A DNA stretch of 64,000 nucleotides, taken from the NCBI GenBank assembly GCA_036874045.1, contig CM072343.1, positions 578,001 through 642,000 of the forward strand, given 5' to 3'. The notes beneath the pieces were generated by a model, which was given only the letters and a program-made list of their open reading frames with translations, did not search any database and had not been told where the DNA came from. Below, piece by piece: positions 48,536 to 59,769 of this stretch (position 1 is its first letter; each line of letters starts with the position of its first letter). This DNA comes from Cymodocea nodosa (Eukaryota; Streptophyta; Magnoliopsida; Alismatales; Cymodoceaceae). The position numbers and the translations under genes were made by a program.

Positions 48536-49631
48536 ATGGAAAACAAAAAAGGATGTGGAAGATCTTATTTTAGTTGGAGTGTTCAAGCGGATGAGATGAT
48601 ATTAAGAAAGGTGTGTGATGCTATAAGGAGGGTAATGGTAAAACTCCTGATGGAAAGATACGAGTTGATACTTGGCTGAAGGTAATTGATGATTATAATA
48701 AAGAAACATGAGGTAACATCCAAAAGAAAAATATTGATAGTCGAATGAAAACATGGCGACAAATGTACAAGATTTATACAAAGATTGGTGCACAAAGTGG
48801 TTGGGGATGGAACTACATTCATGGACATACTGATATCGCAAAAGAAGTTTGGGATGAATTTGTTATGGTTAGTTGAATTTTTTCAAATTTAAATTTAACA
48901 TTTGATTAGCTTATAATTTGTACTAATATTTTTTTTCCTAATAGGTTCATCCAGAGTGTGCACAGTACAAGGGTAAAGTATGTCCTATATATGACCAGCT
49001 TCAAATAATATTTGAAGGAAATCTTGCAACATGCTCAACTAAAATGAGTACAACAAATCTGAGAGCAGCTGTGAACTTGAATGAAGATACAAATAACATT
49101 GATAATGTACCTCTTACACAAAATACTATGGAATTTGAGGCTGAAACTCAAGATCCTTTTCCTACTCAAACTCCTCCTAGTTTGAATGATGTAGACTCAT
49201 GCAGGAAAGGAAAACGTCTACGTCCACATGCTGAATCACAACAACTTATGGCATCTACAATGAACAATGTTGGTGTATCACTTATGAATTATTTTAGTGA
49301 GGATTTGGAAGAAAATTCGAGGAAAATGACATACTAAGAGCGTGCCATACAACTACAAGAGAACATGATATCGATCCAAAAGGAGAAGATGGCATTTACA
49401 CAACGTATTGAAGAAAGGAAATTAGTATACATGGAGAGGAAGATGAAATTGTTAGAGAAAAAAGATCGTGAAGAAGATGATGTTCTCACTATTTTACTTT
49501 CACTTACAGATCTTACAGAAGAAGAAAAATACAAGGCAATGCAATTATTGGAGATAGAATCAAAGAAGAATCAATTTAGGCGTCTATCACTGAACATGAG
49601 AACTTCATGGTTGAAGTTCAATTTGAAATGA
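48536..49631 (+). pseudogene. Harbinger ORF1, Myb/SANT-like DNA-binding protein, decayed
   Basis: Two exons, 48536-48868 and 48945 onward, joined by a GT-AG intron. It begins MENKKGCGRSYFSWSVQAD and later shows NIDSRMKTWRQMYKIYTKIG and, after the intron, VHPECAQYKGKVCPIYDQLQ: the Trp-rich Myb/SANT-like domain with the 'hP..kf..k..p.YD.L' tail typical of plant Harbinger partner proteins. The frame is broken about three times: a one-base loss near 48630 (after GATGCTATAAGG), a TGA near 48710 and a TAA at 49335-49337, after which a charged coiled-coil tail (RKMKLLEKKDREEDD) continues to 49631. In relatives this protein binds the ends and helps the transposase. Confidence 0.75.
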
Positions 49632-49809
49632 TGTGCTTTTTTCATTTAAAAATTTAAATTTTGTTGAACATGTTTGAATTTATTGAACTTGTGTTATCCT
49701 TAATGTTACGTAACATGGTCTAAACATTTTGTTGATGTATGCATTGTTTTGCATTGTATGCTATTATTATGTTTTCTTTATTAAATCATAATTGATATGA
49801 TAGGTACAG

Positions 49810-51113
49810 ATGCAAGGATTGGAATTTATGAATACGTCTATGTCCATTATTAATGAAGACAAAGAACGAATGAAGAAAAAAAGAAAAGTTATATTGGGAA
49901 CATGGCAATTCCTATGTGGAATTACTATAAATGGGATTCAAACATCCACCACTCGTATATACAGTAAGGAAGGAGCACAATATGTACAAAGATTGTTAGA
50001 TCCATCGTCACCATATCAAGCATACAATTGTAGGAAAATTTATCGAATGAGTCAACATGTTTTTTCACAATTTTGTGGATTATTAAGAAATATGAAAGTA
50101 ATATCAGATAGTAGAAATATGAGTGTAGAGGAGAAACTTGCTATTTTTTTAGTAACAGTTGGACAAAATCAAAGGTATGGAGTAACCAGAGAGCGTTTTC
50201 ATCGCTCAGCATGGACTGTTAGTACATATTTCAATGAAATGATAAATACTATATTAAAAATAGGTGATATACTTCTAGCTAAACATGAAGTTGCTACACA
50301 CAATCGAATTCAGAATGATGTTAATGTTTATCCATATTTCAAGGTACACACTTCAATCTTTATTTCTATTTTAATATTTCATGTTATTCATTTATATATT
50401 AATTAAATTTGTTTTTGGTATGAGTAGGATTGTATAGGTGCTATTGATGGTACACACATTAAAGCCACAATTTATGGAAAAGAGAATGCCCGATTTAGGA
50501 ATAGAAAAGGTGAATTGTCACAAAACGTATTGGCTGCATGCAATTTTGATATGGAATTTACTTATGTTCTCAGTGGGTGGGAAGGTTCAGCTGCTGATGC
50601 TCGACTCCTTCAAGATGCAACAACTCAATGCAATGGTTTGCAAGTACCACGAGGTATACAACTTATGATCTACCTTTATGTTACCTTATTTTCAAAATTG
50701 AATTTATTTCAAATGATGTTCAAATACATGCAGGTAAATTTTACTTAGTTGATGCTGGATTTCCAAATAGGCCTGAGTTTATATGTCCATTTCGAGGTGT
50801 TCGATATCACTTATCAGAATATGAAGGAAATCGACAACCAACAAATGCAGTGGAAAACTTCAACTATAGACATTCACAGTTGAGTACAGTAATTGAACGT
50901 ACATTTGGAGTAGTCAAACATCGTTTTGCAATATTACGAGGATATATGACGTTTCCTTTCACAACTCAAGCAAAAATAGTGTTGGCATGTTTTTTAGTTC
51001 ACAACTTCATTCGTAAAGCAGATAAAATAGACTTATGTCAAGATCTTGAAGATGAAGTACAAGAAGATGAACGTGATATACAAGTTGAAGACTCTACAAA
51101 TGTAGAAAGATAA
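49810..51113 (+). CDS. Harbinger transposase (DDE_Tnp_4 type)
   Basis: Three exons, 49810-50343, 50428-50653 and 50734-51113; 379 aa with consistent phases and no internal stop. The N-terminal helix-turn-helix region (YRMSQHVFSQFCGLLR; SVEEKLAIFLVTVGQNQRYG) precedes the catalytic core. Acidic residues of the DDE triad are visible in CIGAIDGTHIKA (first Asp), GWEGSAADARLL (second Asp) and STVIERTFGVVKHRF (Glu). YLVDAGFPNRPEFICPFRG and FLVHNFIRK are superfamily signatures. After the TAA at 51111-51113 the same frame continues about 36 codons with an ending (YAMWDGRE) like that of related transposases, so the stop may be a late nonsense change. Confidence 0.88.
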
Positions 51114-51539
51114 TATGAAATACTTAACACTATTGGGAACAACACACAAGAGCAAAGAAAAGAAATTGTAGATAAATTTCGTGAAAATATTATGTATGCA
51201 ATGTGGGATGGTCGTGAATGAAAATATTACAAACATCATAATGAGTAAATTTTTTGTAATATGCCTTTTTTTTTATCATTACGAGGAATATAAAATTTAT
51301 AATTATCCTTTTGTTGTTTTAAATATGTAATATAACGTGAAAGTTATCAATTTCTGTTATGTTGTGATTTATTTTATATAATGATATATTTAATTAATTG
51401 ATAAATGATATATAAACATTTATTTTAATAATATATTCATTTATTAATGTCAACAATTCATTAATAAATTAATTACATTTTCACTAATTATTTTAAGTTA
51501 ATACTTAATTTTGTTGAAAATCAATTTTATTCAATTCCC

Positions 51540-51705
51540 TCCAATTCTGTCATGTGCACAAACACCTGAAATTCAATTTCCGTCAAATTCCTGAACGTGC
51601 ACAAACACCTAGATTTTGAATTCTTTCCGTCAAATTCTGTAGAATTCAAATTCCATTAGAATTCAAATTCTGTGGAATTCAAATTCCAGGTGCACAAACA
51701 GGCAT
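51540..51705. repeat. Right-end subterminal repeats of the Harbinger element
   Basis: GTGCACAAA occurs three times (near 51554, 51597 and 51690) and GAATTCAAATTC-type units recur three to four times in about 51630-51687. They mirror the left end (TTTGTGCA at 47453 and 47514). Such arrays commonly serve as transposase or ORF1 binding sites. Confidence 0.7.
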
Positions 51706-52244
51706 TTAATCTCCATGTTTCGTAAACTACAAAATCATCATCTTCATAGATTACATGAACATTATATAATAAACTATGAAGAAGTTATTCTTGAAACGTA
51801 TAGAACACATGGAATGGATAGATGTCAGCCATTTAAACCTATATCCTCAATGGTCTCTTCATTAACAATAGCTTTTGGTAGCTCTCGTAATCTTAGTGAA
51901 CATAAAAATTGTCATTATCAAAGGAAAACAATGATGTTCTAGGAATTTGCTTTACAAGGTTTGGGAGAAGTATGGACAATGTAAGGAAATTAGTGGTTAT
52001 AATAGTAGATATATGAAGAAAAAAAAACTAATTTATCAAATAAATTGTGATGATAGATTCTTCTTGAGAACGTAGGATTTCTGACCACGTAATTTTGAAA
52101 TTAAAATCCTTTCAAAAAACATTTTCTGTGTATACATTATAAAAAATTTATAATATATAAGAAATCATTTTGAAGATTTTTATAAAACGTTATAATGACG
52201 TCATATTATTATTACTGTTATTTTTTTGCAAATTTCTCGTTCTT

Positions 52245-52358
52245 TGGGCTGGGCTCCTCACCCGACCCAATCCAATACTATCGGCGCATAACAACCTCAT
52301 CGTTTGCCGCGAAACGGAAGAGGAACCGTGCCGGAAGCAGAACCAGAAGCCTCCTCAA
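52245..52358 (+). promoter_or_regulatory. Probable promoter/5' leader of the methyltransferase gene
   Basis: Two adjacent TGGGC elements (52245-52254), the site II-like motif common in promoters of constitutively expressed and organelle-related plant genes, lie about 105-115 bp before the chosen ATG. No TATA box was seen at a fitting distance. Confidence 0.4.
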
Positions 52359-55300
52359 ATGGCTGCCACCGCTTCTCTCCTCCACTGCCACCTCTTCAAC
52401 CGCATTAGAACAACAGCCGGAGCCCGGGAGGGAGGAGCAGCACCGGCGACCTCAGCATCTCGCCGCCTTTTCCTCGGTTTGGTCCTTCCCCATCTCGGTT
52501 CTATGGCGTCTGGGAACGGTGGTGCGGGTGGTGGAGGGGTTGGGAGAGCCTTCACGGCTTCAGCACGTCCTCTGCGGGGAAGCCCCTCTGTTGAAGAGGT
52601 ACGCGTATACCTTAAGAATGCGTGTGTTGGTGTTGATGATGACGTTTGTTTGGTTGTTTGACTGTTTCTGGCTGGCAGGTACTGAAGGATGTAGTGTGGC
52701 CGGAGACGTTTCCATTCAAGGATGAGGATTTCAGCCGCTTCGATGAGTACTGTTCCTAGACTTGTCGACTCGTTTTGTTTGATATTTCGATAGCTAAAAG
52801 TGCGTTTTTTAAGATAGAAGTAGTTTATTTTGTTGTGATGCGGAATTATTGGTTGTCGGTTTGTTTTCTAGATCGTCTGATGCATCATTTTACTTGGAGC
52901 CACGTTTTGTTACGCATATTGATGATCTGGCTATTTCTGCTCTTACAAAGTATTATTCAGAGGTCCTTCCTCCCAGTAACACTCCAGGAGTGTGCCTTCT
53001 AGACCTATGTAGCAGCTGGGTGAGCAGTTTTTTATTTTTTTGCCACAGTTATCCTCCCGTTGCTTCTATTTCATACCGTCAGATTCATCAGGAATTTGCT
53101 TGCTTGTTTCATGTGTAGGTTAGCCATTATCCAGAAGGATACAAGCAAGATAGGATTGTGGGAATGGGGATGAACGAAGAAGAGCTTAAGAGGAATCCGG
53201 TAAACATTGTTATTTATTTTAATGATAAATGACTCAGAGAGGTCTGGACGATCACTGTATATGTAGCAGTCCAAACTAGATTTGTAGTCGTGGTATTTTT
53301 CAGAAATTCTCCTGCAATTGTTGCTAATGGAAACAAGAATATACAACTGTTGTACCTCTGACATCAGAAATGTAAAAAAGGAAAGCTTTTTTCAATGGAA
53401 AACATAAAAGCAAATCCCTTGAATGTTTTGGATAAACTACCCATATCACGTTAGTCGTTAGTATGTTTGGTGGTCTTAATTTCTTGAGTGGTAACAAATG
53501 GGCAATCTAATTTTAGATTGTCTTTATTCTAATTTCAATAGGGACAAGGCATAAAGTTTTTTATAAGAGGGCTTTGTGCACATAGAAAGCAAGGGAAAGG
53601 AAAGTATATCTTCCATGCTTAATTGCCATACAATGTTGGGGTTGGCATTCGTGTAAAAGATGTGTCTCTAATGTGATATTTCATGCTTTTATTTAGAAAA
53701 TGAAAATTTTAATGCATTGTTAGGTGAAATATTTGTTTCTATTTTTAATATAGTTTATGTTAACATGTAAAAATAGTAGGATTATAGATATGGCTACTTA
53801 CCTCTCTACGTATTTTCCTTATTGAATAAAATACACCTTTGTACTCTTTTCTAATATCTTTCTTGCTGTGTTTAGGTTCTAACAGAGTACCTCGTGCGAG
53901 ACTTGAATGTGGACCCAAAAGTCCCATTCAGTGATGCTTCTTTTGATGTCATTACTAATGTGGTATTTCCTCTTGTTCCAACATGTTCTCTAAGTTTACT
54001 GTAAGGTTGTTGATTTGCTTGTTTCCTTTTTTGTATATTTATTATTAATTAACCCAACTGAACCACATTGTTTTCTAAGTTTTGCATTAAATCCTCACCC
54101 ATCTTAAAGCACCTTTTAGCCAAGCATTCCTTCACAACCTTATGTTCATGCCTTAAATTTATATTATTAGAAAATAAAATGCTTAAGAATTTCTAGTCAT
54201 CAACAATCGCTTTGTTAAATATGGGTTAGAATTTTCAATAGTGGTGAAATGCACATGAATTACTTCATATAATTTCAGAAAGAAATTTTAAAATTTCAAT
54301 TAGTAATTTAAATGTGTAGTAGTAAATTTGCATTTAACTTGAATTCTATAAGTTTAATGATCAAATTGATTGTTGTTACAAAAATTTGGGTAATTTAAGT
54401 CAATGTATTTGGGTGATTATTATCACGTGCAATCATAAATTTACTTTCAATGAAGAATAGATTTCATAGTAATTTTGGAAATTAGAGAAAATTCTACAGA
54501 TTGCATATAAATTTTGATCATACATCGATATTTGAGATTTGTCTTATTGTAGCGTTTAACCAATTGAAGTTGTGCTTTATTTTTATTCATGTATGTTTCT
54601 TATCTCTTTTTTGTCTATATAGGTCAGTGTTGATTATTTGACAAAGCCAATCAGTGTTTTTAGGGAGATGCACCGTATTTTAAAGCCAGGAGGGCTGGCC
54701 ATAATGAGGTATAGCCTCGTTTGTTACAGCTGAACTGCAGTTGTTTCTGCCAGATAAAGTGCCATCTTTTTTTACAACGTGAAATGCTTCCATGCTCATA
54801 TGATTTAAGTATTAAAGTGTTAATAGTGTCATTTATCATGTGTAATACAGAGACATGAAATAGAAAAATAACAGAGTACGCCTAGAACTCAGGTTGCTAT
54901 GAACTAAACAACAATATAAACTAAACCAACCGGTTACTCTGTTTTTTTTGTATCAAGTTCCTGAAAGATTATCTTTCATTGAGTCTTCCAATTTGCCCAT
55001 TGCATTAACAAAATGAGGAGGAATGATGTTACTCTGCATCTACACAAGAAATAATTTAAAGCTCTTTGAAATCATTCAAATGATCAATCAAAATATTGTA
55101 GGGAATAGAGAAAAAAGCAGCTCGTGTACACACACTTAACTAATAAGTGGGTGGATGTTTCATTCTCATCGTCACATAAAGGGTAGTCTGTAAAAGTTAT
55201 TCTGCATATTTTCTTCATGTCTTCCTTGTTGGTAGACAATTTATGATTTCTCTCCAACCAAACATCAACACCTTTGGTATTATATTATTTTTCTGCTTCC

Positions 55301-57411
55301 AAGATTTGTCAATTGGAAAATAAAGGGCACTGCTGGTATTGCTGTACCAAAGAACTGTATATATTCTTGGCCTGCATGGGTATATTAAGTATGCCTTATC
55401 ATTAAACACTTTGATGGTCTTTCTCATAGAGTTCCATGTAGATGATTTCTGTGGAGAGTTTAGTACTTCTAGGCTCTCCTTATCATACTTCCTCAGAATG
55501 TCTGAATAACAAGACTCTTTAAGTCATTGTAGTGTTGATGTAACGACTCAAAGTTTGGTTGAGTATAACTTTTTAATATTCAAACCATAATACTTCCAAT
55601 TCTTATGAAAGTATTCTCATCTCTTCAGACAAAAACTCCCTTTCCTTTTATTTGACCACCATATACTTCTGCATATGGCATCTAATTTATCACATTGTGA
55701 CTTTGTAAGAAGAGCTGACAACTTAAAGTAATTTTCCATGAATACTACATACTAGGGAAGTTTTAATGAGAGTTTATTTTGCCTGTGTGTGATGGTAGCG
55801 ATGCCTTCAATCCTTTCAACTTTGTCTCCATTTTTCTTTGATCGAATTGAACTTTTTGTTACCATTGTTTGAAACAAAACTCCCCAGATATCATCTTCTT
55901 TAGCTTCAATGCCAGGAATATCACAGATACCCTCTTACTTCAGTTCTTTTTGTATTATATATATTGTTATGTATATATAGAGTTTATATATATATATATA
56001 TTGTTATGTAGCTATGCTTATGACCCACATTCAAAATTATATAATTTTGGCATTAGTGAACTTAATGTGTTTTCTTCCTTGATACAAAACTACTGGGTTA
56101 TAATCACATTGAAAACATTATTTGCTTATGCTGTTGAAATCATCCTTGGTTCTTGGTTTGCACATTAAGTTTAGTTTTCTTGTTGAATTATGAAACAGTT
56201 TCTCAAATCGCTGCTTTTGGACAAAGGCTATCTCTATTTGGACATCGACGGGTGATGCAGATCATGCTTTGATAGTTGGATCTTATTTTCACTTTGCTGG
56301 AGGTTATGATCCACCTATGGTATACAACCTATCCTTGAATTTTACATTGTTTTGTGAATATTCTCCCAAGTATTTTGTAAAACTATAATATTCGAGTTGG
56401 ATTTTTTAATAAAAAAGAACCGAAAATAGATTAGGGAAACTAACGTGAAATATCTTGTCATCTTGAGTTGAACATCTAAAAGATGGAAAAAATCATTAGA
56501 GGACAAGCCTTGGCGCAACATTAAGGTTGCACCACTGTAACGTGCAACTCATGCTCTTAAGCACAAAAACAGCCTCTGTAAGATGAAAATAAGGGTACCT
56601 ACCCATGGATCCTTCAAAATAGTCCAGAATATTGGAAGCCTTGTGTACTGATTTTCCGCCTATATCATAGAAATGCACTTTTGAAACAACAATTTCACCA
56701 TTACTGTGATGATTTATCATGTATGTGCTATGTCATTTGGATTGTTTCAAAGTACGAACATACCAAGAAAACCCTTTTATCCTTGGCTTATCATCTCAAC
56801 TGTACCTTGTGCACAACATGCTTCTAAAAATATTGTTCCATTGCCATTTTAATGTTAATCTAGTTGCAGTGGAATATTGCATATTTCTTTTCTAAAATTT
56901 CACAGATGTTACCTTGCATATCATGTTGGCAGACATTCTGGCTTGTCTCTGCAACATGATATAATCTGTTCTTAGCTACCATGATGCTTGTTATGACGGT
57001 GCTTCTTTTTTTACATCTTAGCACACAATGTTGAATGACTAACTTAAAGTTTATACATCATTGGTATGGCTGTTTTTTTTTATGTTCTAGATAGTTTTTC
57101 TATCTTGAGCCCGACTGAATAATCACTTTACTTCAAAACAACCAACAAAATAACACATGACCTTTGCCCTCGGCTTTTGTCTGACTTTTGTTATTGGGAA
57201 AAAAACATAAACTGAAAAGCTGGTGGTACATGCAAAAGTGCTGCACTGTAATAACTACTAGTGGTTATACGAGGGATCCTACTGTAAAGCTCAAGTCTTG
57301 ACATATGTAATCACTATTGGATATTGGTCCCAGGCCGTGGACATATCTCCAAATCCGGGAAGGTCGGACCCCATGTATGTTGTGTATTCTCGAAAGGCAA
57401 CTGCTGCATAA
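52359..57411 (+). CDS. SAM-dependent methyltransferase-like protein, probably plastid-targeted
   Basis: Eight exons: 52359-52598, 52679-52746, 52872-53019, 53119-53199, 53876-53962, 54623-54708, 56199-56319, 57334-57411; 302 aa, phases consistent. The first 80 residues are Ala/Ser/Arg-rich, as in a transit peptide. The core is methyltransferase type 11: motif I LLDLCSSWVSHYP (145-157), then GMNEEELKRNP, LNVDPKVPFSDASFDVI, SVDYLTKPISVFREMHRI and LKPGGLAIMSFSNRCFW. Motif I lacks the usual GxGxG glycines; the same DL.SSWVSH pattern is known to me from cyanobacterial and plastid homologues, so this is a family trait, not damage. Substrate unknown. The large sixth intron (54709-56198) contains a LINE-like fragment. 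A second ATG in the first exon (52503) could give a product without the leader. Confidence 0.88.
55215..55440 (-). mobile_element. LINE-like fragment (reverse-transcriptase zinc-binding region)
   Basis: In antisense within intron 6 of the methyltransferase gene. The minus-strand reading WKQKNNIIPKVLMFGWREII followed by NCLPTRKT resembles the zf-RVT region found C-terminal to reverse transcriptase in plant LINEs (pattern W...P.K...F.W....NCLPT). An in-frame stop follows directly, and neither reverse transcriptase nor endonuclease is seen nearby, so this is a short remnant. Confidence 0.5.
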
Positions 57412-58050
57412 ACTGTACATGTGAAATTGTATGATCTTCCGTAAGGTAAAACTCTTTGTAAATCATTTTTTTTCCTTTGGATCATACCATGATTGGTTTG
57501 TATTGAATATATATTTTTTTTAATCTGGTAGTACATGCTATCGTGCTTTATCAGCTTTGATAGACCCAATCTTTGTATTCAACAACTTTTAATCTTATAA
57601 TATATGTCAACACTTGCCCTTTCAACAACAATTGAAAAAACGGATGGAGAACAACAATATATCAATTTAAGTCATAATTCCACAAGATGAGGTGGGCTGT
57701 ATGAATTCTTTTGTTCCGAATAATTTCATCTATTGCCAAGTTTTCAGTTAAATTACATAAATTTAATGTTTTTCTTATAATTTGTAACTAAATTGTTTTA
57801 GACCTGCTTCTAATTTTAACTTCTTCTACACTAATTAAATCTCCTCTCTGAATTAATGCATTCTTTAATCTCTTAAGCTGATTTCAAAAAACTAACGGAA
57901 GAAAAGAAAAAATTAGGAAAAAAGCGAGAGAAAATTCCAGAACTGTTCTGGATGTTCTCTCGACGTGTTATTTAAAAGCACTTAGAACCTGGTGTAATTT
58001 TTATTGATTCACTGGCCTTTTTTGGTACTATCCATAACTTTTATAGATAG

Positions 58051-58146
58051 CAAATTTGCACCTAATAACATTTGTTTCATTTTGATTTTATTACAAATTT
58101 GCACCTAGTAAGATTTGTTTCATTTTGATTTTATTACCAATTTGCA
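58051..58146. repeat. 43-bp tandem repeat, two units and a stub
   Basis: Units at 58051-58093 and 58094-58136 share CAAATTTGCACCTA.TAA.A and TTTGTTTCATTTTGATTTTA, with two differences. A third copy begins (CCAATTTGCA) and stops. Confidence 0.9.
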
Positions 58147-59726
58147 AAGGTGATCCGGTTTTCATTCAGTTTGAACATTTTCCAAAACCAAACTTAAGTG
58201 AATGGTACCAAACAAGCCTCATGCAAAGGTGAGCATGGCTCAAATAGTCCATCCAATTTGATTTCTTAAATTTCAATGCCACTCTTGGGCCATACGCATC
58301 TAAGACTTCTTAAATTTCAATGTTAATCTTATTGCCCTTATTGTTGTTTGGAAAGAACCACTTTTAGTTTACATCTTTTCACCAAGTCTTCTACCTGCTC
58401 TTGAATCATATAATTCCTTGCAAAGTTAATGTAGGTTAAGTAGTCAATGGCAACCATGTATATTGTTACGTGACCTTATCTTAAAATCACAATGGTTCCT
58501 TTAGTTGATTGTTGCATTTGTTATGTCTTAAAGGAGAAAATGACAATCATCGTAATATTAAAAAGAATAAATTCTACTTAAAGAAAAAGAAATACGTGAA
58601 AGTTTTTTTTCTTTAATATTACAAGATTAGTATCTATTAAAAGATGCATGACAATAAAAAATAGAGAATATTGCTAAATCTAAAGTTTCATAGGTTAATG
58701 ATTACAGTTAAAAATTAGTAAAACAATTACAATATAGCTTCAATCAGAGATACACAAAATGAGGCACAAAAATCACAAATTTTCATAATGTTTTATTACA
58801 AAAATATTACCATAGCCAATTAGAAAGGGTAATTAACATAACCTATCTTGAAGGTCTACTAGGTAGCCTACAAAAATAACAATAACAACGTGTGTGAACT
58901 AAATCTCAATAAGTCAATTTATCATAGATCTAGAAATAATAAGTGATGTATCATGTATGCACTAAAAAGACTATATAATTAAATCAATGTAGCATAATAA
59001 GATATACAAATCTGTCATAATATACAAAAATCATGTAAAATGCAATAATTGACTAAACCTCATGCTCAAATCTATTTTATATATTTCATTATTTAGCTAT
59101 GACTGCATATAACCTATTATAGTAGGATTTAATTATCACATATCACATTATGATCAAAACCTAAAATAGATTGAATGTTCAAGACTAGGTCAATCATATC
59201 CTTTCCTCAATTGTGTATACAATATTATAGTATCATGACCTCATGATCAGATTTCATACTTAAAATGTTCATTCATTATTAATTTATGTCAATTTTCACA
59301 TTTGGTCAAAAGTCATAACAACAAAATACATACCTTATAATAAATGCCCTTCATTCTTAATAAACTACATATAAAATAAATAATTTTTCCATAATTAAAG
59401 TCAAATATCCTTGCAATACGCAATAATTATGAATTTCTTGTAACTATGGTAACATCAATAATTATGTACAATACTCTAAAATATGTAAAAATCACAAGTA
59501 ATTGTATAAAGCATACGATAATGCAATAATCAATATAATTATGTAATAAACACTAATATGCAAGTAATTAAGATTATAAAAATACATAAATCACCATAAT
59601 CATACAATTATCTCAAAATAATATTACTTTAGACTAAATGGTAAGAAAAACTTACCAAAAGGGGTTTAATGCAAAAAGTCCAAATAAATTTATTTTCCTT
59701 TTTACTTTTTTTTTTACACCCCTCTT

Positions 59727-59769
59727 TTCTTCTTCTTCTTCTTCTTCTTCTTCTTCTTCTTCTTCTTCC
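59727..59769. repeat. (TTC)n microsatellite
   Basis: About 14 TTC units. In one frame they encode a poly-Ser run, in another poly-Leu, producing long but non-convincing ORFs. Confidence 0.95.

Larger units (their letters stand above)
47446..51705 (+). mobile_element. PIF/Harbinger DNA transposon, about 4.26 kb
   Basis: A class II element flanked by TTA on both sides (47443-47445 and 51706-51708), the target duplication typical of PIF/Harbinger. The terminal inverted repeats are imperfect: GGGAGGGTTTGTGCAC at the left, ATGCCTGTTTGTGCAC as the reverse complement at the right, with a perfect 9-bp core TTTGTGCAC. Subterminal copies of the core and of GAATTCAAATTC recur at both ends. Inside are the two genes standard for the superfamily: a Myb/SANT-like ORF1 (decayed) and a DDE transposase (open). 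A five-unit GC-rich minisatellite sits near the left end. Confidence 0.88.
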
